DNA from: Enterobacteriaceae bacterium B14
Lineage (GTDB): Bacteria; Pseudomonadota; Gammaproteobacteria; Enterobacterales; Enterobacteriaceae
Reading direction: 5' to 3'
Length of the DNA stretch: 64,000 nt
NCBI GenBank assembly: GCA_000307305.1
Contig: DF158885.1
Span: 185,585-249,584, forward strand
A program made the translations under genes and the position numbers. Under the pieces are notes generated by a model. That model saw only the letters and a program-made list of their open reading frames with translations. It searched no databases and was not told where the DNA came from. Below are positions 34,491 through 43,233 of the stretch, in pieces. Numbering within the stretch: position 1 is the first letter of the stretch; each line of letters starts with the position of its first letter.

Positions 34491-34505
34491 TGCTGATTAT
34501 CAGCA
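34491..34505. promoter_or_regulatory. 15-bp palindrome upstream of the DcrB-like gene and yiiM
   Basis: TGCTGAT-T-ATCAGCA, perfect 7-bp arms, in the AT-rich 377-base gap between the divergent genes. Could be an operator; no regulator can be named. The rest of the gap shows only AT-rich promoter-like sequence. Confidence 0.35.
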
Positions 34506-34708
34506 TAACTATTAGCGAAAATGATTAATTAAAAATCAAATCGGTCACTTAACCTGAAATTTTTTGCTCTAATAGCATTTCATTCTTATTTTCTGCCCAG
34601 CATATAATAATCCACAATAAATATGCTGGTCTGTTTTAACTTTATAGAATGCTGATAGGCTAAGCGTTATGCTCATTACACGGGTAAGGTGAATAAAAAG
34701 AGATCATT

Positions 34709-35389
34709 ATGCAACATCCCGAGATATATACAGGGGTAATTCAACCTTTTAACGGCTATTCGTTTAGTGGAATCAATAAGAAACAAATGAGTGGCAGTAT
34801 CATGCTTACTCCATTGGGTTTTGAAGGGGATGAGCAGGCAGAGAAATCTGTTCATGGCGGTGTCGACCGTGCCGTTTGCCACTATCCACGAGAACACTAT
34901 GAGATTTGGCAGCGTTTGTATCCAGAACAAGCGGATGCGTTTAACGCGCCAGCTTTTGGCGAAAATGTTTCTACGCTGGGATTAACAGAGCACGATGTCT
35001 ATATCGGGGATATCTACCGCTGGGACGAAACCTTAATTCAGGTTACTCAGCCTCGTTCCCCCTGCTATAAGTTGAATGCGCAGTTTAATATCGAAGATTT
35101 CTCTCTTAAAGTACAAGAGAGTGGGCGCTGTGGTTGGTTGTATCGGGTTATAGCGCAAGGGCAAATTCGTGAAGGTCATCGGCTAAACCTGCTCTCGCGC
35201 AATAGCGATATCTCTATTGCAGAAGCCATGTCGATAGCCTTTCATATGCCTTTCGATGAGGAACAATATCACCGCTTACTGAGTGCATCTGGCCTGTCTG
35301 CCAGTTGGTCTCGAACCATACAGCGACGGCTAGAGAGAAAGGTGATAGAGAGCTTTAATCTGCGACTATTTGGTCATCATGATAAATAG
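34709..35389 (+). CDS. yiiM: MOSC-domain protein YiiM (6-N-hydroxylaminopurine resistance)
   Basis: A 226-residue cytoplasmic molybdenum-cofactor enzyme. Features of the YiiM family: KSVHGGVDRAVCHYPREHYE near residue 47, FGENVSTLGLTEHDVYIGD near 90, and the cofactor-binding Cys in QPRSPCYKLN near 118. A three-helix C-terminal domain follows. E. coli YiiM reduces hydroxylated purines and so detoxifies the base analogue HAP. Single gene, convergent with yibL. Confidence 0.9.
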   Translation: MQHPEIYTGVIQPFNGYSFSGINKKQMSGSIMLTPLGFEGDEQAEKSVHGGVDRAVCHYPREHYEIWQRLYPEQADAFNAPAFGENVSTLGLTEHDVYIGDIYRWDETLIQVTQPRSPCYKLNAQFNIEDFSLKVQESGRCGWLYRVIAQGQIREGHRLNLLSRNSDISIAEAMSIAFHMPFDEEQYHRLLSASGLSASWSRTIQRRLERKVIESFNLRLFGHHDK

Positions 35390-35408
35390 ACTTGCCGTGA
35401 TGGGGGCC

Positions 35409-35458
35409 GATAAAGCCACAATAGATAGCGTTAAATGGCTATCTATTGTGGCTTTATC
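35409..35458. terminator. Perfect 21-bp inverted repeat between yiiM and yibL
   Basis: 35409-35429 is fully complementary to 35438-35458 with an 8-base loop. It sits between convergent genes, 20 bases after yiiM and 10 before the yibL stop. No strong T-run on either side, so it is an unusual bidirectional terminator or an RNA-stabilising stem. Confidence 0.6.
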
Positions 35459-35467
35459 GTGACTATT

Positions 35468-35824
35468 TTAGAAGGCTTTGCGAGCGTAGCCAGTCACTTC
35501 TTTTACGCCCATTTCTCTGCCTAACGCCGTCATAGGATGAACAACCTGAATGCCGGGAGCCAGTTTTTTTAATGCCCCCATATCAGCCTGCTCTTTCTTA
35601 GTGATGGCGCGGCTAAAAGGCAAGTCTTTCAACTGTTGTGCCTTTTTACTCAGTGTTCTGCCCAGAACCTCTTTTAAGCGTTCAATTTCTGTTTTTAATG
35701 TTTCGATTTCGCTATCAATTTCATTGATATTCTCAGCATTGCCAGCCTGAATCACAGAGGGGCGTTTGTGGTTTAAGGCATCAAGTTGGTCACTCAGACG
35801 CTTAACTTCCGCTTTTTCTTTCAT
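35468..35824 (-). CDS. yibL: YibL-family ribosome-associated protein
   Basis: A 118-residue protein very close to E. coli YibL (120 residues). N-terminal charged coiled coil (KRLSDQLDALNHK, EIETLKTEIERLKEVL), then the conserved C-terminal block PFSRAITKKEQADMGALKKL and VVHPMTALGREMGVKEVTG. YibL has been found with ribosomal large subunits; function unclear. Single gene here; its E. coli neighbourhood (mtl operon) is not conserved. Confidence 0.93.
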   Translation of the reverse strand: MKEKAEVKRLSDQLDALNHKRPSVIQAGNAENINEIDSEIETLKTEIERLKEVLGRTLSKKAQQLKDLPFSRAITKKEQADMGALKKLAPGIQVVHPMTALGREMGVKEVTGYARKAF

Positions 35825-36188
35825 AGAATCTAACCTTAAATAGAGCCGACTTGCTTCGCCAATGGCAGAGGTTGCCGATAGGTTTGTCGATGTATGACAT
35901 TATATCAAAGCAGGCTGAACACTTCTCAAAGATCATCATGGCAAGGCCCTACCAGTGATAAAAAATGGCAACCGTTAAAAACGGAAGCTACTATTTAATG
36001 AATCGCTGGGTGATATTCCTTGGATTTCATGACATAGGCGTCATCGCGAGAGTACTCTTTACTCAAAAGTGACTGCACCGACACTGGGGAAGCTCAAAGG
36101 GATCGCTATTGGGATGGAACCGAGTATTCACAGTACTGTAATGATATGAAGTGATATAGCGTTATTTGAGATTGACTGAATGAGTATA
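35825..36188. other. Intergenic stretch without a recognisable gene
   Basis: Between yibL and the terminator at 36189. It should hold the yibL promoter near 35830-35900. The rest (35936-36180) shows short open stretches only, possibly a decayed gene on the minus strand, but nothing I can name. Confidence 0.4.
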
Positions 36189-36225
36189 AAAAAGCGGCTT
36201 CACTCTCTTTGTGAAGCCGCTTTTT
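36189..36225 (-). terminator. Strong bidirectional terminator behind the YhcN-like gene
   Basis: 15-bp perfect stem (36189-36203 with 36211-36225) ending in T-runs on both strands (AAAAAGCGG...CCGCTTTTT), 48 bases after the stop of the gene at 36273. Confidence 0.92.
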
Positions 36226-36272
36226 ATTTATGCATAAAAATATGTATGAAAAAGTACTATCAAATTTAGGTA

Positions 36273-36530
36273 TTAGCGATATAGAACCGCAGTACCGTGC
36301 AGCTTATTCTGGCCAGTGGTGGACGTGATGCGATAAGAAGTTGCCCCGGCTTCACTTGCTTTAGCATCCAGTTTTTTCTCTAAGGCTGACAGATTAGAAG
36401 CCTGTCCCGCTGAAATCACACCAATTTCTTGGGAGTTGGATGGTTGATCTGAAACTTGAGTGGCGGCAAATGAGCCGAAAGATAAAGTAGCAAGAGTCAG
36501 TGCAGCGAGGGTAGTCGATAATGCTTTCAT
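36273..36530 (-). CDS. YhcN/BhsA-like (DUF1471) small periplasmic protein
   Basis: An 85-residue exported protein. Signal peptide of ~22 residues (LSTTLAALTLATLSFGSFAA), then a DUF1471 domain: EIGVISAGQASNLSALEKKL, KASEAGATSYRI and GTAVLYR at the end, the usual pattern of the YhcN/BhsA/McbA/YdgH group. E. coli relatives are stress-induced and affect biofilm or peroxide and acid resistance. Monocistronic with its own terminator. Confidence 0.85.
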   Translation of the reverse strand: MKALSTTLAALTLATLSFGSFAATQVSDQPSNSQEIGVISAGQASNLSALEKKLDAKASEAGATSYRITSTTGQNKLHGTAVLYR

Positions 36531-36734
36531 TAGTTCACGTCCTATCTATGATTATATAAAATCCGAAACAGCGTTGTTCCGAAACAGTAAACAGATAGTA
36601 AGCTACTTAATGAGAAGTAAAGTATATGCAATGTAATTAATGTTGGTTTAATGTAATTAACTGATCACGCGTTATTTACATGGTTTTTATTTTTGATCTA
36701 TCTAAGCTAATTCATAAGGTTGCTTCAGATAGCA

Positions 36735-36765
36735 AAATGCCAGCCTGTAAACCAAGCTGGCATTT
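36735..36765 (-). terminator. Probable terminator of pitA
   Basis: AAATGCCAGC (36735-36744) pairs with 36756-36765 across an 11-base loop. On the minus strand it ends TTTTGCTATC. 26 bases after the pitA stop. Confidence 0.65.
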
Positions 36766-36791
36766 GTATTATGGCACTATCTGGTTCTGCG

Positions 36792-38282
36792 TTAGATAAG
36801 CTTAAGTGCTATCCAATACAGTGCGCCAGAGAGGAAGATACAGACAGGAAGCGTCAGTACCCACGCGAGAAGAATATTCTTCACCGTTTTACTCTGCACA
36901 CCACCACCATCAACAATCATGGTTCCTGCTACCGCAGAGGAAAGAACATGAGTGGTGGAAACTGGCATACCGGTATAACTTGCTACGCCGATAGAGAGTG
37001 CCGCCGTCATTTGGGCAGAGACGCCTTGTGCATAGGTCATCCCCTTCTTACCAATCTTCTCACCAATGGTAGTTGCAACACGACGCCAGCCAACCATTGT
37101 TCCGAGGGAGAGCGCTAGTGCAACAGCAATGATGATCCAGATAGGTGCGTATTCAACGGTAAGAAGAACATCTTTACGCAGCTCGTTGAGCATGCGCTTA
37201 TCTTCTTTTGAGGTATCAGGCAGTTTTGCGACCTTACTTGCTGTATCTGCAACGCACATCAGTAGACGGCGCATGTGGCTACGTTGATCGACACTCAGGT
37301 CATCATAGCTTTGCAGATTATCCAGCATGGATAGGGTTCGCTGAATCGCGATGGTTGTTTTAGCACTATCGCAATGGAACTCGCCTGCTGTCTCCGGTGT
37401 TACCGCAGCCGCTGGATTCGCATTAAGCTGAAGATGAGGAAGCGCATCTGCGTGCTGAACGTAATACTGCTGAATGTTATGAACGGCATCACGGGTACGG
37501 GAAATATCGTAACCTGTTGCGCCCATATCGACGATGAAGCCCGCTGGGGCAACACCAATCAGCACTAACATCAGCAAACCAATCCCTTTCTGACCATCGT
37601 TCGCACCATGTGAGAAACTCACACCGATAGCGGACAGAATCAGCATGGTACGAGTCCAGAATGGAGGCTTACGCTTCCCGTCTTTCTTCTCCCGTTCTGC
37701 TGGGGTGAGGTGGATACGTCTGCGTTTTTTCGTTCCGCTCCAGAATTTGCGCATGGCAAATACCATTAACCCCGCAATGAGCATCCCCGCAATAGGCGAG
37801 ATAATCAGAGATAGGAAGATGGTGATCATCTTAGGAACGTTGAGTGCATCAACAACAGAAGTGTTGTTCAATAGTGCGTTCGTCAAACCGATGCCGATGA
37901 TGGCCCCGATAAGCGTGTGCGAACTTGAAGCCGGAATACCAAAAAACCAAGTACCCAGATTCCAGATGATCGCAGCAAGCAGCAGAGAGAACATCATGGC
38001 TAAGCCATGAGTGGAACTCACATTGAGCAGCAAATCAGTCGGCAAGAGGTGCACGATGGCATAAGCGACGCTCAAGCCCCCGAGCATCACGCCAAGGAAG
38101 TTAAATACACCAGCCATAACGACAGCAAGCTGCGATCGCATAGCGCGAGTATATATTACAGTCGCCACTGCGTTTGCCGTATCATGGAAACCGTTGATGG
38201 CTTCATAGATCAAAACAAACAGTAGTGCGAGGACTAGCATTAGGCCAGTATGAAAATCAAGACCTGCAAAGAGATGTAGCAT
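36792..38282 (-). CDS. pitA: Low-affinity inorganic phosphate (metal-phosphate) transporter PitA
   Basis: A 496-residue inner-membrane symporter importing phosphate as a metal-phosphate complex with protons. Nearly collinear with E. coli PitA (499 residues): [17 protein letters not shown] at the start, the PiT signatures [20 protein letters not shown] and [14 protein letters not shown] cytoplasmic loop of ~100 residues precedes the final TM block with [20 protein letters not shown]. Start at 38282 fits the E. coli N-terminus; the frame to 38339 is upstream sequence. Divergent from yhiN as in E. coli; uspB and uspA, which flank pitA there, are absent. Confidence 0.95.
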   Translation of the reverse strand: MLHLFAGLDFHTGLMLVLALLFVLIYEAINGFHDTANAVATVIYTRAMRSQLAVVMAGVFNFLGVMLGGLSVAYAIVHLLPTDLLLNVSSTHGLAMMFSLLLAAIIWNLGTWFFGIPASSSHTLIGAIIGIGLTNALLNNTSVVDALNVPKMITIFLSLIISPIAGMLIAGLMVFAMRKFWSGTKKRRRIHLTPAEREKKDGKRKPPFWTRTMLILSAIGVSFSHGANDGQKGIGLLMLVLIGVAPAGFIVDMGATGYDISRTRDAVHNIQQYYVQHADALPHLQLNANPAAAVTPETAGEFHCDSAKTTIAIQRTLSMLDNLQSYDDLSVDQRSHMRRLLMCVADTASKVAKLPDTSKEDKRMLNELRKDVLLTVEYAPIWIIIAVALALSLGTMVGWRRVATTIGEKIGKKGMTYAQGVSAQMTAALSIGVASYTGMPVSTTHVLSSAVAGTMIVDGGGVQSKTVKNILLAWVLTLPVCIFLSGALYWIALKLI

Positions 38283-38587
38283 AGACGTTACGCCAGTTGT
38301 GTGGACATGAACGCGGCGCATTATCAGTGAGATGGGCACCGGGGAAAAGCGAAAAATGACCTTTTTTTGATTTAATTACACTTATTGTGCTAATCGATAG
38401 TAGATAAAATCACCTAACTGACTGTATAACATGAGGTTACTGTTGCTTACAAAACTAGAGAAAAATCATACCTAACTGACGGCGTGATGGCACTCTGACA
38501 ATCAGCAACAATAGCTGAGTTTGCTAAGTATATATCCAGAGTTTGAAGTTGCACGTGACTCCCAAAAAAAGAGGCTGGTAGTGGAAA
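38283..38587. promoter_or_regulatory. Divergent promoter gap pitA/yhiN
   Basis: About 305 bases, AT-rich around 38345-38460, expected to hold both promoters. I see no clear operator and no gene; a 121-codon minus-strand frame at 38447-38812 overlaps yhiN and is not coding-like. Confidence 0.4.
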
Positions 38588-39802
38588 ATGGTAGTGGAAA
38601 AAGTGGATGGTGTAGTTTTTGATGCTGTAGTTATTGGCGCAGGTGCAGCGGGTTTGTTTTGTGCAGCTCAACTTGGGCAGTCTGGCAAGCGCGTAGTCGT
38701 GGTTGATAACGGTAAAAAGGCGGGGCGGAAGATCCTGATGTCCGGTGGTGGCCGTTGCAATTTTACCAATATGTTTGTCGAGCCAAGCGCTTATATTTCG
38801 CAAAACCCCCATTTTTGTAAATCTGCATTAGCACGCTACACGCAGTGGGATTTTATCGAGTTGGTGAGCCGTTATGAGATTGCCTACCACGAGAAGACGT
38901 TAGGGCAGCTCTTCTGCGATGATTCGGCAGAACAGATTGTCGATATGCTGCTGAGTGAGTGTGAAGAGGGTGCGGTTGCCATACGGCTACGCAGTGAAGT
39001 GCTCAGTGTTGAGCAGTCTGCAACCGGCTTTATGGTGCGAACGAGTAGCGGCGATATTGAAGCGGGTGCTGTTGTTGTCGCCAGTGGTGGCTTATCCATG
39101 CCGGGGTTAGGAGCATCGCCTTTCGGCTATAAGCTGGCAGAGCAGTTTGGGTTGAAGGTGCTCCCTACGCGTGCGGCGTTGGTGCCTTTTACTTTGCATA
39201 AGCCTTTACTAGAGACATTACAGACGCTTTCTGGCATCGCGGTTCCCTCCATTATTAGCTCGGAGGAGGGAACGCACTTCAAAGAAAATATTCTTTTTAC
39301 CCATCGAGGGATCTCTGGCCCAGCGGTGCTTCAACTTTCCAGCTACTGGCAACCGGGCGAGCAGGTAACCTTGAACCTGCTGCCAGAAACCGATCTCGCC
39401 TCGTTTTTAGACGCAGAACGCCAAGCTCACCCGAATATCACCTTAAAAAATAGCCTTTCTAAGCAGCTACCTAAGCGGCTCGTCGAGTGTTTACAGACAC
39501 TAGGTATGGTGCCTGATGTGTTGTTAAAACAGCTAAACGGCCCACAGCAGGCAAAACTGATTGATGACTTGACCCAGTGGCAAATTCAGCCAAACGGCAC
39601 AGAAGGTTATCGGACGGCAGAAGTGACGTTGGGCGGTGTAGATACCGATGAATTGTCTTCTAAGACGATGGAGTCTCATAAAGTACCGGGGCTTTATTTT
39701 ATTGGTGAAGTGGTCGATGTTACTGGTTGGCTGGGGGGATATAACTTCCAGTGGGCGTGGAGTTCTGCTTGGGCGTGCGCGAAGGCCATTGCGGGACGAT
39801 AA
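38588..39802 (+). CDS. yhiN: NAD(P)/FAD-dependent oxidoreductase YhiN (HI0933/BaiN family)
   Basis: A 404-residue flavoprotein. FAD-binding Rossmann motif VIGAGAAGLFCAAQLGQSG near residue 15, then GRKILMSGGGRCNFTN, FCDDSAEQIVDML, ASGGLSMPGLGASPFG, and the C-terminal EVTLGGVDTDELSS and WLGGYNFQWAWSSAWA, all family hallmarks. Physiological reaction unknown in enterobacteria. Start: ATG 38588 preceded by GTGG/GGAAAATGG; a Val/Met at residues 1-10 leaves a small ambiguity. Followed after 28 bases by the LprI-like gene. Confidence 0.92.
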   Translation: MVVEKVDGVVFDAVVIGAGAAGLFCAAQLGQSGKRVVVVDNGKKAGRKILMSGGGRCNFTNMFVEPSAYISQNPHFCKSALARYTQWDFIELVSRYEIAYHEKTLGQLFCDDSAEQIVDMLLSECEEGAVAIRLRSEVLSVEQSATGFMVRTSSGDIEAGAVVVASGGLSMPGLGASPFGYKLAEQFGLKVLPTRAALVPFTLHKPLLETLQTLSGIAVPSIISSEEGTHFKENILFTHRGISGPAVLQLSSYWQPGEQVTLNLLPETDLASFLDAERQAHPNITLKNSLSKQLPKRLVECLQTLGMVPDVLLKQLNGPQQAKLIDDLTQWQIQPNGTEGYRTAEVTLGGVDTDELSSKTMESHKVPGLYFIGEVVDVTGWLGGYNFQWAWSSAWACAKAIAGR

Positions 39803-39830
39803 AAGCATTATTAAAACAAGGAGGGCGTTA

Positions 39831-40484
39831 ATGAAACCGATATTGCTACTGTTAGCATTCTTTGGTGTTGGGAGTACGGCAAGCTATGCGGCGAGTTTCG
39901 ACTGCAATAAAGCCGCCAGCGTGGCAGAAAAACTCATCTGTGCGACACCAGCTTTATCGAGTGCCGATGAGCGTCTTTATATTGATTATAAAAGTGCCAG
40001 AAAGGTGACGGGTAATAGTGCCGATTTTAAAAAGCTGGCTAAACAGAATTGGCGGACACGTGAGCAGTGCAGCACTGTCGAGTGTTTAGAGGCTTGGTAT
40101 CAGCAGTCGGCGGTGACCTATCAAAACATTGCCGCTAACAAAAAAGGGGCCTGTTACAGCGAGGGTATGAATGTTTCTCTGGAAGGAACACTTCTTCGAG
40201 TGACTTATCCTGGGCCGCCGAATTACGAGAGTGTAGAAAATGGCGATGCCCCCGAAATTTACTGGGTGCTACAGCCTGATAACCCGATAGCTTGCGCGGA
40301 CGATGCCCCTAGCTGGGGAGACTATGAGCAGATGCAGCTAGTTGTGGAGGCGCGCTTTTATCAGATTTATCAGAGTTTGGTTGGGCGAAGGGTCAGTGTG
40401 ACAGGGAGCTTAATGTATTCTGAGACAGGGCATCATCACACCCCTCTTTTGATTCAAACCAAGAAAATCGCTGCCGCGAAGTAA
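39831..40484 (+). CDS. LprI-like secreted protein with C-terminal DUF4431-like region
   Basis: A 217-residue exported protein. Signal peptide at 1-21 (PILLLLAFFGVGSTASYAA). LprI/DUF1311 part at ~22-100: FDCNKAASVAEKLICATPAL, SADERLYIDY, NWRTREQCSTVECLEAWY. Then a ~110-residue C-terminal part: GACYSEGMNVSLEGTLLRVT, PDNPIACADDAPSWGDYEQM and LVGRRVSVTGSL, which looks like the domain often joined to LprI modules. Ribosome site AAGGAGG 8 bases before ATG is excellent. Second protein of this fold in the window (see 32374); their C-terminal parts differ. Confidence 0.78.
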   Translation: MKPILLLLAFFGVGSTASYAASFDCNKAASVAEKLICATPALSSADERLYIDYKSARKVTGNSADFKKLAKQNWRTREQCSTVECLEAWYQQSAVTYQNIAANKKGACYSEGMNVSLEGTLLRVTYPGPPNYESVENGDAPEIYWVLQPDNPIACADDAPSWGDYEQMQLVVEARFYQIYQSLVGRRVSVTGSLMYSETGHHHTPLLIQTKKIAAAK

Positions 40485-40501
40485 GAACACTGTTATCACT
40501 G

Positions 40502-40529
40502 AAGCCAGAGGAGAATAGACCTCTGGCTT
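40502..40529. terminator. Shared hairpin between convergent LprI-like gene and yhhY
   Basis: AAGCCAGAGG (40502-40511) pairs with 40520-40529, 8-base loop, 10 pairs. T-content after the stem is modest on both strands. Confidence 0.6.
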
Positions 40530-40539
40530 TCTATGCTTC

Positions 40540-41034
40540 TTAATCCGTTACCCGCGCCATAAAAGTACAATCTACGTATTCCCCGTTACGAAACGCATAC
40601 TTCTTGCCCGTTCCTTCAATCTCAAATCCAAATTTTTTATATAAAGCGATCGCACCCGTGTTATCGGCAAACACGGTAAGCTCAATTCGAGAGATGTTTA
40701 GCCAGTTATCACACATATTGATAGTTTCACGCATCAGCTGATTACCAATACCTTTACCTTGATGGGTGTGTGCTACCGCGATACCGAAGGTAGCGACATG
40801 GCGGCGGCGTTCTCTTTGGCAGACCTCTAAGGTTAGCTGGCCGACGATATGGCTATCAATGCAGGCCACTAACTGAAACACACCTGGCTGCGAGGGTTCT
40901 ATGCGTTTACGCCAATGTTCAACGCAAGGATGTGGAACCTGTAGCGTCTGGGCGTAGGTATCAGGGTGTTCAAATAACGCTTTGATAGCGGGGATATCCG
41001 TGGGCTCGGCGTGTCGAATAAAGATAGGTTCCAT
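40540..41034 (-). CDS. yhhY: GNAT-family L-amino acid N-acetyltransferase (AaaT/YhhY)
   Basis: A 164-residue acetyl-CoA-dependent N-acetyltransferase nearly collinear with E. coli YhhY: IFIRHAEPTDIPAIKALFEH at the start, TLQVPHP, QLVACID, the acetyl-CoA loop HQGKGIGNQLM, CDNWLNISRIELTVFADN and GFEIEGTGKKYAFRNGEYVD near the end. E. coli YhhY acetylates some L-amino acids and derivatives. In E. coli the sRNA ryhB lies beside yhhY; the same is seen here, which supports both calls. Confidence 0.92.
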   Translation of the reverse strand: MEPIFIRHAEPTDIPAIKALFEHPDTYAQTLQVPHPCVEHWRKRIEPSQPGVFQLVACIDSHIVGQLTLEVCQRERRRHVATFGIAVAHTHQGKGIGNQLMRETINMCDNWLNISRIELTVFADNTGAIALYKKFGFEIEGTGKKYAFRNGEYVDCTFMARVTD

Positions 41035-41188
41035 GTGTAATCCTTTTGGTTATATCACTTTTATATTCGTCATTGGTGTTTTGTGATGCAACCCCAGTGA
41101 GTTAGGGGAGATACAGGCCGTAAAGGAACAATATCCCTGTAATTGTTGAGCTGAGTCAATAAACCATAGCAATGGTTAAAAAAAAGAC

Positions 41189-41219
41189 TTTACAGATGCA
41201 AATGATAATGATTATTATT
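41189..41219 (+). promoter_or_regulatory. ryhB promoter with overlapping Fur box
   Basis: A -35-like TTTACA (41189-41194), 18-bp spacer and a -10-like TATTAT (41213-41218). The 19-bp AATGATAATGATTATTATT (41201-41219) closely matches the Fur box (GATAATGATAATCATTATC) and covers the -10, so Fur-Fe would block transcription. Confidence 0.88.
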
Positions 41220-41224
41220 GCTGT

Positions 41225-41327
41225 GCGTTCAGGGGAGGCTAGAACCTTAGCTCCGTCTTCTGAAAGCACGACATTGCTCACATTGCTTCCAGTATTACTT
41301 TAGCCAGCTTATCGCTGGCTTTTTTTT
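41225..41327 (+). ncRNA. ryhB: Small RNA RyhB (iron-sparing regulator)
   Basis: The core GAAAGCACGACATTGCTCAC followed by ATTGCTTCCAGTATTACTT (41262-41300) is practically identical to E. coli RyhB as I know it, and is the Hfq- and target-pairing region. It ends in a terminator AGCCAGC-TTATC-GCTGGCT with seven T (41302-41327). The 5' end is estimated 7 bases after the -10; length ~103 nt against ~90 in E. coli, the extra bases lying in the variable 5' part. When iron is low and Fur is released, RyhB base-pairs with mRNAs of iron-using proteins and promotes their decay. Flanked by yhhY as in E. coli. Confidence 0.93.
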
Positions 41328-41508
41328 GCCTGACACTTTTTTGTCTGCAACCTCATCATCCCTCTGCGATTAAAATACGCTTATAACCACACTTACTCTG
41401 TTACATTGGCGGCGACTCCCTTATCATTTGCGGCAATTGATGCCGCTGCTCGGCACCTATCGTTTATAGATGATCTGTCATCGTTGGATGCTAAAAACAG
41501 AGGAATAT

Positions 41509-43233
41509 ATGGAAATAGGGCAAGTAGATCTTATTCTCTCTTTGCTACAACAGATGTGCGTCTATCTTGTGATCGCCTACCTCCTGAGCAAAACACTGCT
41601 GTTTATTCCTCTTATGCAGGTCACCATCCGCCTACCGCATAAAATGGTGTGTTATCTCACGTTCTCTATGTTTTGCATTATGGGCACCTATTTTGGGCTA
41701 CATATTGATGACTCCATCGCAAATACACGAGCCATTGGTGCTGTCTTGGGGGGAATGCTAGGTGGGCCTTCGGTGGGTTTTTTAGTCGGTTTTACGGGGG
41801 GATTGCATCGTTACTCAATGGGAGGCATGACGGCTATGGCTTGTATGCTCTCAACAATGGTAGAAGGGTTGGTTGGTGGCCTACTGCACTACCATTTAAT
41901 TCGCCGTCAGCGTATTAGCCTGCTGTTTCAACCATGGGTTGTCGCGGTGGTCACTTTTTTGGCTGAAATATTGCAAATGCTCATTATTCTCCTTGTAGCA
42001 AAACCTTTCTCTGAGGCGCGAGAATTGGTGGGGAATATTGCTCTACCGATGATTATTACCAATACGATTGGTGCCGCTATGTTCATGAGGATCTTGTTAG
42101 ATCGCAGGGCGTTATTTGAGCGGTATACGACGGCGTTTTCCTCTAAAGCGCTAGAGATTGCAGCTAGAGCCGATGGTGTATTGAGAGAAGGTTTTGATCA
42201 CGATAACAGTATGCGGGTGGCAAAGATTATCTATGAAGAATTGGGTGTGGGTGCCGTAGCAATAACCGATCGAGAGAAATTACTGGCATTTATAGGGATT
42301 GGTGCCGACCATCATATTATTGGCTCACCTATCACTTCTCATCATACTCACCGAGCAATAGACACCAATCAGGTGGTTTATGCTGATGGCAACGCGGTGG
42401 CTTATACGTGTTCTGTCTCTCTTAACTGTAAACTTGGCTCGACGCTGGTTATTCCCCTTCGCGGTGAAGAGGACAGGGTCATCGGTAGTATCAAACTCTA
42501 TGAGCCGAAGAATAAGCTCTTCTCTAGCATCAACCGTACCCTTGGCGAAGGGATTGCACATCTGCTCTCTGCCCAGATGTTGGCTGGCAAGTATGAGCAA
42601 CAAAAACAGATGTTGGCTCAGTCTGAAATCAAACTGCTACATGCACAGGTCAATCCGCACTTCCTTTTCAATGCACTAAATACGATTTCGGCGATTATTC
42701 GTCGTAACCCTGACCATGCGCGTAAATTGGTACTTTCGCTCTCCACGTTTTTCAGGAAAAACCTCAAAAGGAGCAATGATGAGGTGACGCTGGGAGATGA
42801 AATGGAGCATGTCAGTGCTTATCTGGAAATCGAAAAAGCACGCTTCTCCGATCGATTGACAGTGAATTCGAATATCCCAATAGAACTGCTATCCGCCCGA
42901 TTGACGGCATTCTCCCTACAACCCATTGTAGAGAATGCGATTAAACACGGTATCTCGCAGATGCTTCATCAGGGTGTGATAGTGATTGAAGCCCATCAGG
43001 AAGAAGAGGAACTGGTTTTATCTGTAGAAGACAATGCCGGTCTTTATCAGCCCGAACCGCAGGGTGATGGTTTAGGCATGACACTGGTGGATAAACGGAT
43101 TAAATCTCGGTACGGCTACCAGTACGGTATTACCGTAGAAAGTGACGCGGATATTTTTACTCGGGTTATGATCCGCCTTCCTCTTAAGTTTGAACATAGC
43201 CAACTCAATGCGGTGAAAGTGAAGGACGTTTAA
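41509..43233 (+). CDS. btsS: LytS-type sensor histidine kinase BtsS (YehU)-like
   Basis: A 574-residue membrane sensor, nearly collinear with E. coli BtsS (561 residues), a high-affinity pyruvate sensor. Residues ~1-200: 5TM-LYT domain (LLQQMCVYLVIAYLLSKTLL, CIMGTYFGLHIDDSIANTRA, GGLHRYSMGGMTAMAC). Middle: GAF-like domain (GAVAITDREKLLAFIGIG). C-terminal: His-kinase motif HAQVNPHFLFNALNTI with the phospho-accepting His, ATPase box QPIVENAIKHG and DNAGLYQP. Start chosen by AGAGGA 5 bases ahead of ATG 41509. In E. coli the response-regulator gene btsR follows directly; none is present here, so the kinase is an orphan or its partner is elsewhere. Confidence 0.92.
   Translation: MEIGQVDLILSLLQQMCVYLVIAYLLSKTLLFIPLMQVTIRLPHKMVCYLTFSMFCIMGTYFGLHIDDSIANTRAIGAVLGGMLGGPSVGFLVGFTGGLHRYSMGGMTAMACMLSTMVEGLVGGLLHYHLIRRQRISLLFQPWVVAVVTFLAEILQMLIILLVAKPFSEARELVGNIALPMIITNTIGAAMFMRILLDRRALFERYTTAFSSKALEIAARADGVLREGFDHDNSMRVAKIIYEELGVGAVAITDREKLLAFIGIGADHHIIGSPITSHHTHRAIDTNQVVYADGNAVAYTCSVSLNCKLGSTLVIPLRGEEDRVIGSIKLYEPKNKLFSSINRTLGEGIAHLLSAQMLAGKYEQQKQMLAQSEIKLLHAQVNPHFLFNALNTISAIIRRNPDHARKLVLSLSTFFRKNLKRSNDEVTLGDEMEHVSAYLEIEKARFSDRLTVNSNIPIELLSARLTAFSLQPIVENAIKHGISQMLHQGVIVIEAHQEEEELVLSVEDNAGLYQPEPQGDGLGMTLVDKRIKSRYGYQYGITVESDADIFTRVMIRLPLKFEHSQLNAVKVKDV

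Noticed and set aside
35936..36180. Possible decayed gene behind yibL (minus-strand reading ...SKEYSRDDAYVMKSKEYH)
   Set aside because: The piece is only ~30 codons long and interrupted by stops. Wording-like composition alone cannot support a pseudogene call.
38447..38812. 121-codon minus-strand frame across the yhiN start
   Set aside because: Overlaps the strongly supported yhiN N-terminus and has no recognisable features.
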